DNA of 64,000 nucleotides. Origin: Aeromicrobium senzhongii. GTDB lineage: Bacteria; Actinomycetota; Actinomycetes; Propionibacteriales; Nocardioidaceae. Location: assembly GCF_014334735.1 (NCBI RefSeq), contig NZ_CP060587.1, positions 1,488,001 to 1,552,000 on the forward strand, given 5' to 3'. Positions within the stretch are counted from its first letter, which is position 1, and each line of letters opens with the position of its first letter. The notes under the pieces are model-generated. The model was not told the origin of the DNA. It saw only the letters and a program-made list of their open reading frames with translations, and made no database searches. Of the stretch, positions 52,846 through 62,117 are shown piece by piece. The translations under genes and the position numbers were made by a program.

Positions 52846-54117
52846 ATGGACGACAACAACACCGGCGTGGCCGAAGGTCACCCGTCACGCGGCCGATCGG
52901 CGGCGGCGGTGCTGTGCCTGGTCGTGGCCGCCCTGCTCACGATCCCCGCGGGCGTCTCGTACTGGGGGCAGCGGACGCTGAACGACACACAGCAGTACGT
53001 CGACACGGTGGGCCCCCTCGCGAAGTCGCCCGAGCTGCAGGACGTGATCGCGAGCACCGTCACCGGCGCGATCGAGAAGCAGGTCGACGTCCGGCGCCTG
53101 CTGGACGACGTGTTCGCGCGGACCGGCACGGAGGCCGCGCGCCTCGACCTGCTCGCCGGACCGCTGGCCGCTGCGATCGACGCGGCGGTCGACCGCGAGG
53201 TGCGGGCGGTCCTCGCGTCCTCGACGTTCGACGAGATCTGGGTCCGCGTGAACACCCGCGTCCAGCAGCTGGTCCACCGGCTGCTGGCCGGAGGGGGCGG
53301 GGGCCTGGTCTCGCTCCGGGGCGATGACGTCGTCCTCGATGTGGGCGAGATCATCGACGAGGTCAAGTCCCGGCTCGCCGCGCGTGGGCTGACCTTCGTG
53401 CAGGACGTGTCCGTCCCACGCGAGGACCGCGAGGTCGTGCTGATGAAGGCACCCCGGCTCGAGGAGGTCCGGACGATCTACGCGTTCGCCAACCCGGTGG
53501 CCCGCTGGATGCTCCCGGCGGTCGCGGTGCTCTTCCTGGCCGCCTTCGTCCTGGCGGGCCGCCGGGCGCGGATGGCCGTCGCGATCGGGATCGCGGTGGC
53601 GCTCAACGCCCTCCTGCTCGCGCTGGCGCTGTCGGTCGGGCGCCAGCTGTTCGTCGACGGACTCTCCGACACCTCGTTCGGCCCGGCCAGCGGCTCCTTC
53701 TACGCCACCTTGCTCGCGTACCTCTACCGCGGCCAGACGGTCGTGCTGTGGCTGGGGATCACCCTCATCGTGGCCGGCTGGTTCGCGGGACGGAACCGGT
53801 ACGGCACGGCCGTGCGTGAAGCGGTCCGCGATGGGCTGGAGCGGGCGGGCTCGACCGTGCTGGGCCGGCAGGGACACGAGGCGGGGAGCTGGGTCGCGGC
53901 CAATGCGGCGTGGCTCCGTGTCACGGCGGTCGTCGTGGCCGCGGTCGTCCTGCTGTGGGGCGGCGATGTCGACCTCACCCGGTGGTGGTGGTCGCTCGCG
54001 CTCGCCGTCGGGTTGCTCGCGGTGGTGCAGTTCCTCATCGGCGCCGCGCGCCCAGGAGCCCGGTCGGCGGCGCCGACCGCCTCGACCGATCCGCTGCCGG
54101 CCCCGTCCTCGAGGTGA
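52846..54117 (+). CDS. Conserved membrane protein
   Basis: 423 residues. One N-terminal helix (SAAAVLCLVVAALLTIPAGV), an extracytoplasmic region of about 185 residues containing long charged helices (LRGDDVVLDVGEIIDEVKSR), then about four to five helices (WMLPAVAVLFLAAFVLAG, VALNALLLALALSV, VVLWLGITLIVAGWFAG, VTAVVVAAVVLLWGG). The layout is common in actinobacteria but no function is known. GAGGGGG precedes the ATG. Confidence 0.7.
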   Translation: MDDNNTGVAEGHPSRGRSAAAVLCLVVAALLTIPAGVSYWGQRTLNDTQQYVDTVGPLAKSPELQDVIASTVTGAIEKQVDVRRLLDDVFARTGTEAARLDLLAGPLAAAIDAAVDREVRAVLASSTFDEIWVRVNTRVQQLVHRLLAGGGGGLVSLRGDDVVLDVGEIIDEVKSRLAARGLTFVQDVSVPREDREVVLMKAPRLEEVRTIYAFANPVARWMLPAVAVLFLAAFVLAGRRARMAVAIGIAVALNALLLALALSVGRQLFVDGLSDTSFGPASGSFYATLLAYLYRGQTVVLWLGITLIVAGWFAGRNRYGTAVREAVRDGLERAGSTVLGRQGHEAGSWVAANAAWLRVTAVVVAAVVLLWGGDVDLTRWWWSLALAVGLLAVVQFLIGAARPGARSAAPTASTDPLPAPSSR

Positions 54118-54126
54118 CCCGGGACC

Positions 54127-54372
54127 ATGACCCAACAGCCCCAGCCCCGCCAGGTCTTCGAGATCCGCATCAGCGGCGCCGTTCCCGACGCCGTGATCGC
54201 CGAGGTCGGCGGGATCGAGGTGGTCAACCGCGAACTGCTCACCGCGGTCCGGACCCGGCTGCGCGACCAGGCCGACCTCCACGGATTCCTTGCGACCCTG
54301 CGCACGTACGGTCTCGAGGTCGTCGAGGTCCGCCGACTCGCTCCGGCGGCCGATGACGCGGACGCACCATGA
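54127..54372 (+). CDS. Small hypothetical protein (DLHGFL family), copy 1
   Basis: 81 residues. Compact alpha/beta pattern: VFEIRISGAVPDAVIAEVGG, then QADLHGFLATLRTYGLEVVEVRRL. The latter fits the DQAxLHGxLxxxxDLGLxLLxVxR signature of small actinobacterial proteins found by regulators. Role unknown. Its end overlaps the next gene by ATGA. Confidence 0.65.
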   Translation: MTQQPQPRQVFEIRISGAVPDAVIAEVGGIEVVNRELLTAVRTRLRDQADLHGFLATLRTYGLEVVEVRRLAPAADDADAP

Positions 54373-54593
54373 GCACCCCCGAAGACGGCGAGGAGTACGA
54401 GTTCACGATCGTCGGCGACCTGGGCCCGGTGTTGCGGTGGGCCCTGCGGCCCGGCCGCGTCGTGGAGTCGCACCCGTGCACGACCTTCGTGACGGTCACA
54501 TCGGCGGACCTGGGGGCCATCGTCGCTCGGCTCGATCCGCCGGGACTGCGGCTGGAGAGCGTACGCCTGCTCCGCGGCGCGAGGACCGGCTGA
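54369..54593 (+). CDS. Small hypothetical protein (DLHGFL family), copy 2
   Basis: 74 residues. YEFTIVGDLGPVLRWALRPG, then CTTFVTVTSADLGAIVARLD and GLRLESVRLLRG. The same strand-helix plan as the preceding 81-residue protein, so the two are probably diverged tandem copies or partners. Function unknown; the next gene downstream is a large LuxR-type regulator. Confidence 0.65.
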   Translation: MSTPEDGEEYEFTIVGDLGPVLRWALRPGRVVESHPCTTFVTVTSADLGAIVARLDPPGLRLESVRLLRGARTG

Positions 54594-54709
54594 CCGTCGG
54601 CCCGGGGCTCGTCCCCGGTGGCACGAGCCGGATGTCGGTGTTTCATTGGAGACCAAGGACTCGGCGCGCGTCGCGCGTCGCTCACCGGGGATTCGGGGAG
54701 GTGGACACC

Positions 54710-57283
54710 GTGTCCGCGTCATCGGCTCCGCGCCCGTCAGCGGACGACCACGCATGGCCCGGCGCCACCGCGCCGCACGGCTGGCACGGCGTCCCGGAGC
54801 TACCCCGCCAGTTCCATCCGCGGCCCGACCTGCTCACGCGGCTCGACGCCGAGCCGGGGTGCCGCCTGGTCCTGGTCAGCGCTCCGGCCGGCACGGGCAA
54901 GACCGCACTCGTGACCGACTGGGTGAGGACGCGCCGGCCTGCGCAAACCGCGTGGATCACGTTCGACGAGGACGATGCGTTCTGGCCCGGACTGGGCGCC
55001 GCCCTCGCGCGGCTCGGACTGGACGTCCCGGTGGCCGCGCTGCCCACCGCGGAGGTGGCACTCGACCTGGACGTGCGGCGTCGCCTCGCTCTCGCGGTGG
55101 CCTCGTCCGCGCACCCGGTCACCGTCGTCGTCGACGGGTACGAGGTCGACTCCGCCGCCGTCGCCGGCGATCTGGACTATCTGCTCAAGCACAGCGGGCG
55201 CCGGCTCCGGCTCGTCCTGCTGACCCGTGCCGACCCGGTGCTGCCGCTCTACCGGTACCGACTCGACGAGACGATCGTGGAGCTCAGGATGGCGGACCTG
55301 GCGTTCACCGATCACGACGCCGAGGCGTTGTTCGAGGCGATGGGGGTGCCGCTCGGGCGTGCCGACGTGCGGCTGCTGAACGACCGTGCGCGCGGCTGGG
55401 TCACGGGGCTGCGACTCGCGGCCAAGTCGTCGGCCGGGCCGGCGGACGCGACCGAACGGCTCGCCGGCGCCCAGGGCAGCATCGCGGAGTACCTCGTGGG
55501 CGAGGTGCTGCAGGCCCATCCGCCGCGGGTGCGCGACCAGCTGATGGCGCTCAGCGTCCCCGACACCATCGAGCCGGGACTCGCCGAGGAGTTGGTCGGC
55601 CAGCGGGCGGGCCGGACCCTGGCGGCCCTCGAGCATGTCAACGTGTTCATCGAGCCCGTCCCCGAACAGGCGGGGCACTACCGGTTCCAGCCGTTCTTCC
55701 GGGACCTGCTGCGCGCGGAGCTGGCCTACCGGGCGCCCGCGACCCTGCTCGATCTGCACGTGCGGACAGCGGCGTGGTTCGCCGGCCGGGGCATGCTCGG
55801 CCCCGCGGTGCACCACCACGGCGCCGCGGGTCGTTGGGACCTCGCGGCCGAGGCCGTCGTGCGTCAGGCGATGATCGGGCGGTTGCTGGCGGACCCCGGT
55901 ACGAGCGCTCTGGTTCAGACGCTGCGCGCGATCCCCGACGACCTCGACCACGACGCCGCGGCCGTCGTGCGTGGCGCGCTGGCGCTCATCGACGGGGACG
56001 TCCAGCGGGTCGACGTCGAGCTGACCCGGTTCGAGGGACGTCGTGAGCCGCGCGACGAGAGCATGCGACACGCGGTCGTCACGCTCCAGGCTGCCCGGGC
56101 ACGCAGGACCGTCGATCCGGTCGTGTCGCTGGCTCTGGCGCGCCGCGCCGCGCGCCTGATCGGGACGGAGCAGCCGGCTCCCGGCCGGTGGGGCGCACTC
56201 CGGGCTCTCGTGGCTTTGGTCGAGGGCCACGCCGAGCTTCGCCTGGGTCGTCCCGGCCGTGCCGAGGACTCCCTGCGGCGCGCCTCGTCGGTGAGGGAAG
56301 CCGGCACGGTGCGGGTGGAGAGCCTGGGACTGCTCGCCCTGCTCGCTGGCCTCTCGGGCGACCTCGTACGCGCTGACGCGCTCGCCTCCGAGGCGATCGC
56401 CGCCGGTGAGAACGAGGGTGCGGGACCGGGGGAGCGGCCGGCCTACGGCGACCTCGCACTGGCGTGGCTGGCCACCGAGCGGTCGGATCCACGCACCGCG
56501 GGTGAGCACCTCCGGGCCGCCCGGAGGACCGACCTCATCGCATCGGATCCGGTGGCACGGGCGGTCGCGACATGGGTCGACACCCGGCTGGGGCAGACCC
56601 GCGCAGAGACGTCCGGCGCCCTCGCCGCGCTCCGCGAGCTGGTCGCCGGGCTCGCGGCCGCCGACGTGTGGATCGCCGCCCGGACCCGTGAGGAGATCGT
56701 CCGCCTGCTGCTGCTCAGCGGCGATGCGCCGGGCGCGCTGGCAGAGCTCGACGGGCGTCCCGTTTCACCGTCGACCGCGCTGTTGACCGCTCGGGCCAGG
56801 GCCGATCTCGGCGATGACGAGGGCGCCACCCGGGCGCTCGTGCTGGCGTGTTCTGCCCGTGCGTCGCTGCCGGTGCGCGTCGGCGCGATCCTCGTGCGGT
56901 GCGAGCAGTTGCTGGGCCAGGGCGATGCGACGCGTGCGCGCGAGTGCCTGGGGACGGCGGTGACGCTGGCGCGGCGTTCCGGCCTGAGGCGCCCGTTCCG
57001 CGAAGCGGCTCCCGCGGTTCGACGCCTCCTGGCGCGTGAGGAGTCGGCGCCGGTCCCGACCGCCCTGCCTTCCGGCGGTCCGCTCGAGGATCTGACCGCC
57101 AAGGAGCTGGAGGTGCTCGAGCACCTCGGCGAGCTGCTGACGACGGAGGAGATCGCCGCGGCCATGTACATCTCGGTGAACACCGTGCGGACGCACGTGC
57201 GCCACATCCTGCGCAAGCTCGGGGTGTCGCGCCGCAACGCGGCGGTCCGGGTCGCCCGGCAGTACGAGCTGCTGGGCCACTGA
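54710..57283 (+). CDS. MalT-type LuxR transcriptional regulator (LAL-like)
   Basis: 857 residues from a GTG preceded by GGGGAGG at 8 bases; an in-frame ATG at 54632 is an alternative. An N-terminal STAND NTPase (Walker A SAPAGTGKTALVTDW, Asp-rich VVVDGYEV, arginine-rich sensor region), a central helical repeat region and a C-terminal LuxR HTH (LTAKELEVLEHLGELLTTEEIAA, YISVNTVRTHVRHILRKLGVSRRNAAV). Such large regulators (like MalT) bind a ligand and ATP before activating transcription. The ligand is unknown. Confidence 0.88.
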   Translation: MSASSAPRPSADDHAWPGATAPHGWHGVPELPRQFHPRPDLLTRLDAEPGCRLVLVSAPAGTGKTALVTDWVRTRRPAQTAWITFDEDDAFWPGLGAALARLGLDVPVAALPTAEVALDLDVRRRLALAVASSAHPVTVVVDGYEVDSAAVAGDLDYLLKHSGRRLRLVLLTRADPVLPLYRYRLDETIVELRMADLAFTDHDAEALFEAMGVPLGRADVRLLNDRARGWVTGLRLAAKSSAGPADATERLAGAQGSIAEYLVGEVLQAHPPRVRDQLMALSVPDTIEPGLAEELVGQRAGRTLAALEHVNVFIEPVPEQAGHYRFQPFFRDLLRAELAYRAPATLLDLHVRTAAWFAGRGMLGPAVHHHGAAGRWDLAAEAVVRQAMIGRLLADPGTSALVQTLRAIPDDLDHDAAAVVRGALALIDGDVQRVDVELTRFEGRREPRDESMRHAVVTLQAARARRTVDPVVSLALARRAARLIGTEQPAPGRWGALRALVALVEGHAELRLGRPGRAEDSLRRASSVREAGTVRVESLGLLALLAGLSGDLVRADALASEAIAAGENEGAGPGERPAYGDLALAWLATERSDPRTAGEHLRAARRTDLIASDPVARAVATWVDTRLGQTRAETSGALAALRELVAGLAAADVWIAARTREEIVRLLLLSGDAPGALAELDGRPVSPSTALLTARARADLGDDEGATRALVLACSARASLPVRVGAILVRCEQLLGQGDATRARECLGTAVTLARRSGLRRPFREAAPAVRRLLAREESAPVPTALPSGGPLEDLTAKELEVLEHLGELLTTEEIAAAMYISVNTVRTHVRHILRKLGVSRRNAAVRVARQYELLGH

Positions 57284-57287
57284 GACC

Positions 57288-57824
57288 TCAGTCCTCACCC
57301 TCGGGCGACCCGCGACGGTCCGTGCGAGCCCATCGGACCGCTGAGACGAACAGCTTGACGACGACGCCGAGCAGGATGAGGTTCAGCAGGATCTGGGCCG
57401 TCACCAACAGCCGCATCGACTGGGTCACCGGGACGATGTCGCCGAAGCCGACCGTGGCCAGACAGGTCACCGTGAAGTAGAGCGCGTCCGTGCGGGTCAG
57501 CGGCTCGTTGAACGCCGCCGGGTCGCTGGTCGACGCGGCGAGATAGGTCCGCGCGAAGATCACGAGGAAGACGGGCACCACGAGCGCGAGCGCCTCCACC
57601 GCCCGGATGGTCGGGTGGCTCGAGCGCACGATGAGGGGGACCTGGACCGCGGCCACGGCACCGAACGCGACCAGCGCCACGGCCAGCCCCGTGAACTCCG
57701 TCCCGGCGGACCGCAGGGGCACGAGGCAGTAGGCGGCAGCCAGGGCGGCGAGTGAGACCGCGACGCGCACGGCGGCGATCCAGCCGAGCCGGCGCACGGA
57801 AGGGGACGACCGCGGTTCGCTCAT
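57288..57824 (-). CDS. Two-pore-segment potassium channel
   Basis: 178 residues from MSEPRSSPSVRRLG; AGGAGG precedes the ATG. Four hydrophobic segments: two N-terminal helices, then a third helix (ALALVVPVFLVIFARTYLA), a pore loop with the potassium filter TVGFGD (LYFTVTCLATVGFGDIVPVT) and a final helix. Filter sequence is that of potassium-selective channels. No RCK or voltage-sensor domain is seen. Faces the LuxR gene tail to tail. Confidence 0.85.
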   Translation of the reverse strand: MSEPRSSPSVRRLGWIAAVRVAVSLAALAAAYCLVPLRSAGTEFTGLAVALVAFGAVAAVQVPLIVRSSHPTIRAVEALALVVPVFLVIFARTYLAASTSDPAAFNEPLTRTDALYFTVTCLATVGFGDIVPVTQSMRLLVTAQILLNLILLGVVVKLFVSAVRWARTDRRGSPEGED

Positions 57825-58088
57825 GTGATCGCGCCTCCTGCGGGCCGAGGTGTCCTGCGACGGGGTGCGCTGCCGGGGAACTGTGGAAACGCTGGCTCGA
57901 GCGTAGTCAGAACATCCGCCCCTCCCGTGGCACGGTCCCTGAGGCGGCGATCCTGTCCTCCACGGCGTTCTCGGGCCTGCACTGGCAGCCGCTGATCGCC
58001 ATGGTGATCGGACTGCCGGCGCTGGTCTCCGTCCTGAGCCTGCGGTTCGAGCCCTCCGCACCGCCATGGCGCCGCACCGGCTGAGTGG

Positions 58089-59630
58089 TCAGCCGTTGCC
58101 GCGGTTCTTGCCCTTCGCCTTGCCCTTGTCGCTGTTGCCCTGCCCCCGGTTCGCGGGGGTGGCGTCCTTCGGGGCACCCGGGGAGGGAGGCCGCACGGCG
58201 CCGCCCGAGCGGGCGATGGTGATCGAGGGGGCCACGGCGACCGACAGCGTGATCGTGGCGCCGTCGGGGAGCCGGCCGGACTTGTCCACCGCCACGACCT
58301 GGCCGATGTCGCTCGGCCGCGTGACCTCCTTGCGTCTCACCACGAACCCCTGCTCCTCCAGCTCGGCCGCCGCCTTCGCGTAGCCCTTGCCGATGACCGA
58401 GGACGCCGACACGGGCACCTTGCCTGAGGCGACCGAGATCTCGATCGCGGTGTCCTCCGGTGCCTCGTCACCCGGCTCGGGGGACTGCGCGATGACGTTG
58501 CCCTGCGCCCGGGTGGCCACGTCGACCACGACGGCTCGCGGGATGAGACCGGCGGCCCGGATCTCCTCGGCCGCGTCCAGCGCGCTCATCCCGACCACGT
58601 CGGGCACCTCGGGATCTCCGCCCAACAGCTGCCGCGCGCCCAGCACGACCACCAACGCCAGGACCACCGCGATCGCCGCATAGGCCGGGACGGGCCCCCC
58701 GCGCCGCCGCGGTGCGTCGCGTGCCGGGCCGGGAGTGGGAGCCGTGTTGAGGTCGGCCGTGGAGTGCCAGGGCTGGGGCAGCGAGATCTCGAAGGTGGCC
58801 GGCAGGTCGATCGACTCGGCAGCGCCTAGCGCGGCCGCCTGGTGCGCCACGTCGGCGGCCGTGGCCGGTCGGTCGGCCGGCTTCTTCGCGGTCATCGCGC
58901 GGAGCAGCCGCTCGACGCCGGCCGGGACGGGCGGCTCCAGCGCCGGGAGCTCGTCGTGCAGTTGCGCCACCGCCGTCGCGACGGGGGTGGCGCGGCGGAA
59001 CGCGGAGCGGCCGGTGAGGCAGTGGTACGCCACCAGGCCGAGGGAGTAGAGGTCGGACTGCGGGCTCGCGGCCTGACCGCGCACCTGCTCGGGGCTGATG
59101 TAGTCGGTCGTGCCGACCAGCGCGTCGGTGTCGGTCAGCGGATCGCTCGTGGCCGCCTGGGCGATCCCGAAGTCGACCAGCACCGTGCGGCCGGCCGGCG
59201 TCAACATGATGTTCGCGGGCTTGAGGTCGCGGTGGACGATCCCGGCGTCGTGCGCGGCCTGCAGACCCGCGGCGACCTGCTGGACGATCGACATCACCTG
59301 GTCGGGGTGAAGAGGACCCCGCTCCTTGAGCAGTTCCGACAACGAACGACCCTCGACGTACTGCATGACGATGTACGTCGAGCCGTCCGACGACGGGTCG
59401 TCCTCCTCGAAGTCGAAGACCTGCGCGACACCGGGATGCTGGATCGACGCCGCCAGGTGCGCCTCGCTGCGCAACCGCGCCCGGGCGACCTCGTCGGCGC
59501 TCCGGTCCGCGCGCAGGACCTTGACGGCCACCGTGCGGCCCAGTCGGGTGTCCGTCGCGCGGTACACGGCTCCCATTCCCCCGGAGCCGACCACCTCGTC
59601 CAGCGTGTACCGCCGGTTGTGGACCGCCAT
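58089..59630 (-). CDS. Ser/Thr protein kinase with PASTA domains
   Basis: 513 residues. Kinase domain (1 to about 265): GSGGMGAVYRATD Gly loop, VKVL Lys, HRDLKPANIML catalytic loop, DFGIAQ and the SPEQVRG activation segment. One transmembrane helix (AYAAIAVVLALVVVLG, about 322-342), then two PASTA repeats outside the cell (VPDVVGMSALDAAEEIRAAG and VIGKGYAKAAAELEEQGF) and a Lys/Gly-rich tail. PknB relatives sense cell-wall fragments. The start is 6 bases after a TAGAGT hexamer on its strand. Confidence 0.93.
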   Translation of the reverse strand: MAVHNRRYTLDEVVGSGGMGAVYRATDTRLGRTVAVKVLRADRSADEVARARLRSEAHLAASIQHPGVAQVFDFEEDDPSSDGSTYIVMQYVEGRSLSELLKERGPLHPDQVMSIVQQVAAGLQAAHDAGIVHRDLKPANIMLTPAGRTVLVDFGIAQAATSDPLTDTDALVGTTDYISPEQVRGQAASPQSDLYSLGLVAYHCLTGRSAFRRATPVATAVAQLHDELPALEPPVPAGVERLLRAMTAKKPADRPATAADVAHQAAALGAAESIDLPATFEISLPQPWHSTADLNTAPTPGPARDAPRRRGGPVPAYAAIAVVLALVVVLGARQLLGGDPEVPDVVGMSALDAAEEIRAAGLIPRAVVVDVATRAQGNVIAQSPEPGDEAPEDTAIEISVASGKVPVSASSVIGKGYAKAAAELEEQGFVVRRKEVTRPSDIGQVVAVDKSGRLPDGATITLSVAVAPSITIARSGGAVRPPSPGAPKDATPANRGQGNSDKGKAKGKNRGNG

Positions 59631-59693
59631 GCTTGAACTCTAATTCCGCAGACAGGGGCCCGCATGACATGAGCGCCCCCGCGGACGCCGGGT

Positions 59694-59699
59694 TAGAAT
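59694..59699 (+). promoter_or_regulatory. -10 element upstream of the SulP gene
   Basis: TAGAAT (TTAGAATC) 43 bases before the ATG of the transporter, within the 112-bp divergent spacer from the kinase gene. No clear -35 element is seen. Confidence 0.35.
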
Positions 59700-59742
59700 C
59701 GCAGGTCGCCCCCACGATCGCCGCCCCCCCGAACGGAACCGC

Positions 59743-61254
59743 ATGTCCCTGCCCGCGCCCGCCCACGTCCCCGAGTCCGACCAGGTCCACTCGGTCCGCG
59801 CGGCGCTGAAGTCCCCGAGGATCCTGCGCACCGAGGTCCTGGCCGGACTCGTCGTCGCGCTGGCGCTGATCCCCGAGGCGATCTCCTTCTCGATCATCGC
59901 GGGCGTCGATCCCCAGGTGGGTCTGTTCGCCTCGTTCACCATGGCGGTCACCGTCGCGATCCTCGGCGGCCGGCCCGCCATGATCTCGGCGGCCACCGGA
60001 GCCGTTGCACTGGTCGTGGCCCCGGTCATGCGCGACCACGGCTTCGACCACCTGATCGCCACGGTGCTGCTCGGCGGGCTCTTCCAGATCGTGCTGGCGA
60101 TCGGCGGCGTCGCCAAGCTGATGCGCTTCATCCCGCGCTCGGTGATGGTGGGCTTCGTCAACTCCCTGGCGATCCTCGTCCTGCTGGCGCAGCTCCCGCA
60201 CCTGATCGACGTGCCGTGGCTGGTCTACCCGATGACCGCCTTCGGCCTGCTGGTGATCGTGCTCCTGCCCCGGATCACGAACGTGGTGCCCGCACCGCTG
60301 GTGGCGATCGTGATCCTGACGTCGATCACCGTGGTCGCCGCGCTCAACGTCCCGGACGTGGGTGACGAGGGCGAGCTGCCCAGCAGCCTGCCGGCGCTCT
60401 TCACGCCCGATGTTCCCCTGACCTTCGAGACCTTGAGGATCATCGCGCCGTACGCGCTGGCGATGGCCCTCGTGGGGCTCATGGAGTCGCTGATGACGGC
60501 CAAGCTGGTCGACGACGTCACCGACACCCACTCGGACAAGACCCGTGAGGCATGGGGCCAGGGCGTGGCCAATGTCGTCACCGGCCTCTTCGGCGGCATG
60601 GGCGGCTGCGCGATGATCGGCCAGACGATGATCAACGTGAAGGTCTCGGGAGCCCGGACGCGGATCTCGACCTTCCTCGCGGGCGTCTTACTGCTGATCC
60701 TGGTCGTCGGCTTCGGCGACGTCGTCGCGACGATCCCGATGGCCGCCCTGGTCGCCGTCATGATCATGGTGTCGGTCGGCACCTTCGACTGGCACAGCGT
60801 CCGGCCGTCCACGCTGCGGCGCATGCCCCGCAGCGAGACCCTCGTGATGCTCACGACCGTCGCGGTGGTCGTCGCCACCGAGAATCTCGCGATCGGCGTC
60901 GTGACCGGCGTCGTCGTGGCCTCCGTCATGTTCGCGCGGCGCGTCGCGCACTTCACCCAGGTGATCGACGTGGCCCATCCCGACGAGGACACCCGCGTCT
61001 ACAAGGTCGTCGGAGAGCTCTTCTTCGCCTCGAGCAACGATCTGGTCTACCAGTTCGACTACGCCGGCGACCCGCGTCACGTCGTGATCGACCTGTCGGA
61101 CTCGCACGTCTGGGACGCCTCGAGCGTCGCCGCCCTGGACGCCATCGAGACGAAGTACGCCGCCAAGGGCAAGACGGTGACCATCGAAGGGCTCAACGAG
61201 GCCAGTCGCACCCGGCACGAGCGCCTGGCCGGCCGGCTCGACGGCGGTCACTGA
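59743..61254 (+). CDS. SulP-family inorganic anion transporter with STAS domain
   Basis: 503 residues. About 10-14 membrane segments ([57 protein letters not shown]), and a C-terminal STAS domain ([42 protein letters not shown]). SulP members carry sulfate, bicarbonate or other anions. Substrate is undetermined; there is no sulfate-assimilation gene next to it. Confidence 0.9.
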   Translation: MSLPAPAHVPESDQVHSVRAALKSPRILRTEVLAGLVVALALIPEAISFSIIAGVDPQVGLFASFTMAVTVAILGGRPAMISAATGAVALVVAPVMRDHGFDHLIATVLLGGLFQIVLAIGGVAKLMRFIPRSVMVGFVNSLAILVLLAQLPHLIDVPWLVYPMTAFGLLVIVLLPRITNVVPAPLVAIVILTSITVVAALNVPDVGDEGELPSSLPALFTPDVPLTFETLRIIAPYALAMALVGLMESLMTAKLVDDVTDTHSDKTREAWGQGVANVVTGLFGGMGGCAMIGQTMINVKVSGARTRISTFLAGVLLLILVVGFGDVVATIPMAALVAVMIMVSVGTFDWHSVRPSTLRRMPRSETLVMLTTVAVVVATENLAIGVVTGVVVASVMFARRVAHFTQVIDVAHPDEDTRVYKVVGELFFASSNDLVYQFDYAGDPRHVVIDLSDSHVWDASSVAALDAIETKYAAKGKTVTIEGLNEASRTRHERLAGRLDGGH

Positions 61255-61290
61255 GCGCCACGCCACGGCCGCGGCCCCTAGAGTCGAGGC

Positions 61291-62100
61291 GTGACTCTCG
61301 ACCTGCCCGCCGTCGGCTTCGGCACCTACAAGCTCAACGGCCTCGCCGGTGTCGAGACGATCCGTTCGGCGCTGGACGTCGGCTACCGGGTGCTCGACTC
61401 GGCGATGAACTACGAGAACGAGGGCGCCGTCGGCGCGGCGGTCCGCACGTCGAACGTGCCTCGCGACGAGATCGTCGTGACCTCGAAGCTGCCGGGACGC
61501 CACCACGGGTACGAGCAGGCGATCACCTCGATCGAGGAGAGCCTGCTGCGGACCGGTCTCGACCACCTCGACCTGCACCTGATCCACTGGCCGAACCCGT
61601 CGCACGGGCTCTACGTCGAGGCGTGGCAGGCCCTGATCGACGCCCGGCGCCGCGGGCTCGTCCGCGAGATCGGCGTCTGCAACTTCCTGCCCGAGCACCT
61701 CGACCGGCTCGAGGCCGAGACCGGGGTCCTGCCTGCGGTCAACCAGATCGAGGTCCACCCGTACTTCCCGCAGGTCGGGGCGCTCGCCGACCACCGCGCC
61801 CGGGGCATCGTCACCCAGGCGTGGAGCCCGCTCGGGCGCAAGAGTGATCTGCTGACGAACCCGGTCGTGACGGAGGTGGCGCACCAGCACGGCGTGACAC
61901 CGGCCGAGGCGGTGCTGGCGTGGCACGCCGCGGTGGGCACGCTTCCGCTGCCGAAGGCGTCGACCGCCAAGCGGCAGCGCCAGAACCTGGCGGCCGTCGA
62001 GATCGAGCTGGACCCGGCGTCGGTGGCCCGACTCACCGCGCTGGGCCGCGCCGACGGGCGATTGTTCGACGGCGATCCCGCCGTGTGGATCGAGGACTGA
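61291..62100 (+). CDS. Aldo-keto reductase
   Basis: 269 residues from a GTG located 6 bases after TAGAGT (61279-61284). The AKR catalytic tetrad is visible: Asp and Tyr in VLDSAMNYENEGAVG, Lys in VTSKLPGRH, and His in LHLIHWPNPSHGL. GVCNFLPEHLDRL and the NADPH-binding TLPLPKASTAKRQRQNL complete the barrel. Reduces aldehydes or ketones; substrate unknown. Confidence 0.9.
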   Translation: MTLDLPAVGFGTYKLNGLAGVETIRSALDVGYRVLDSAMNYENEGAVGAAVRTSNVPRDEIVVTSKLPGRHHGYEQAITSIEESLLRTGLDHLDLHLIHWPNPSHGLYVEAWQALIDARRRGLVREIGVCNFLPEHLDRLEAETGVLPAVNQIEVHPYFPQVGALADHRARGIVTQAWSPLGRKSDLLTNPVVTEVAHQHGVTPAEAVLAWHAAVGTLPLPKASTAKRQRQNLAAVEIELDPASVARLTALGRADGRLFDGDPAVWIED

Positions 62101-62117
62101 GAATCGGTCGGGGGACC

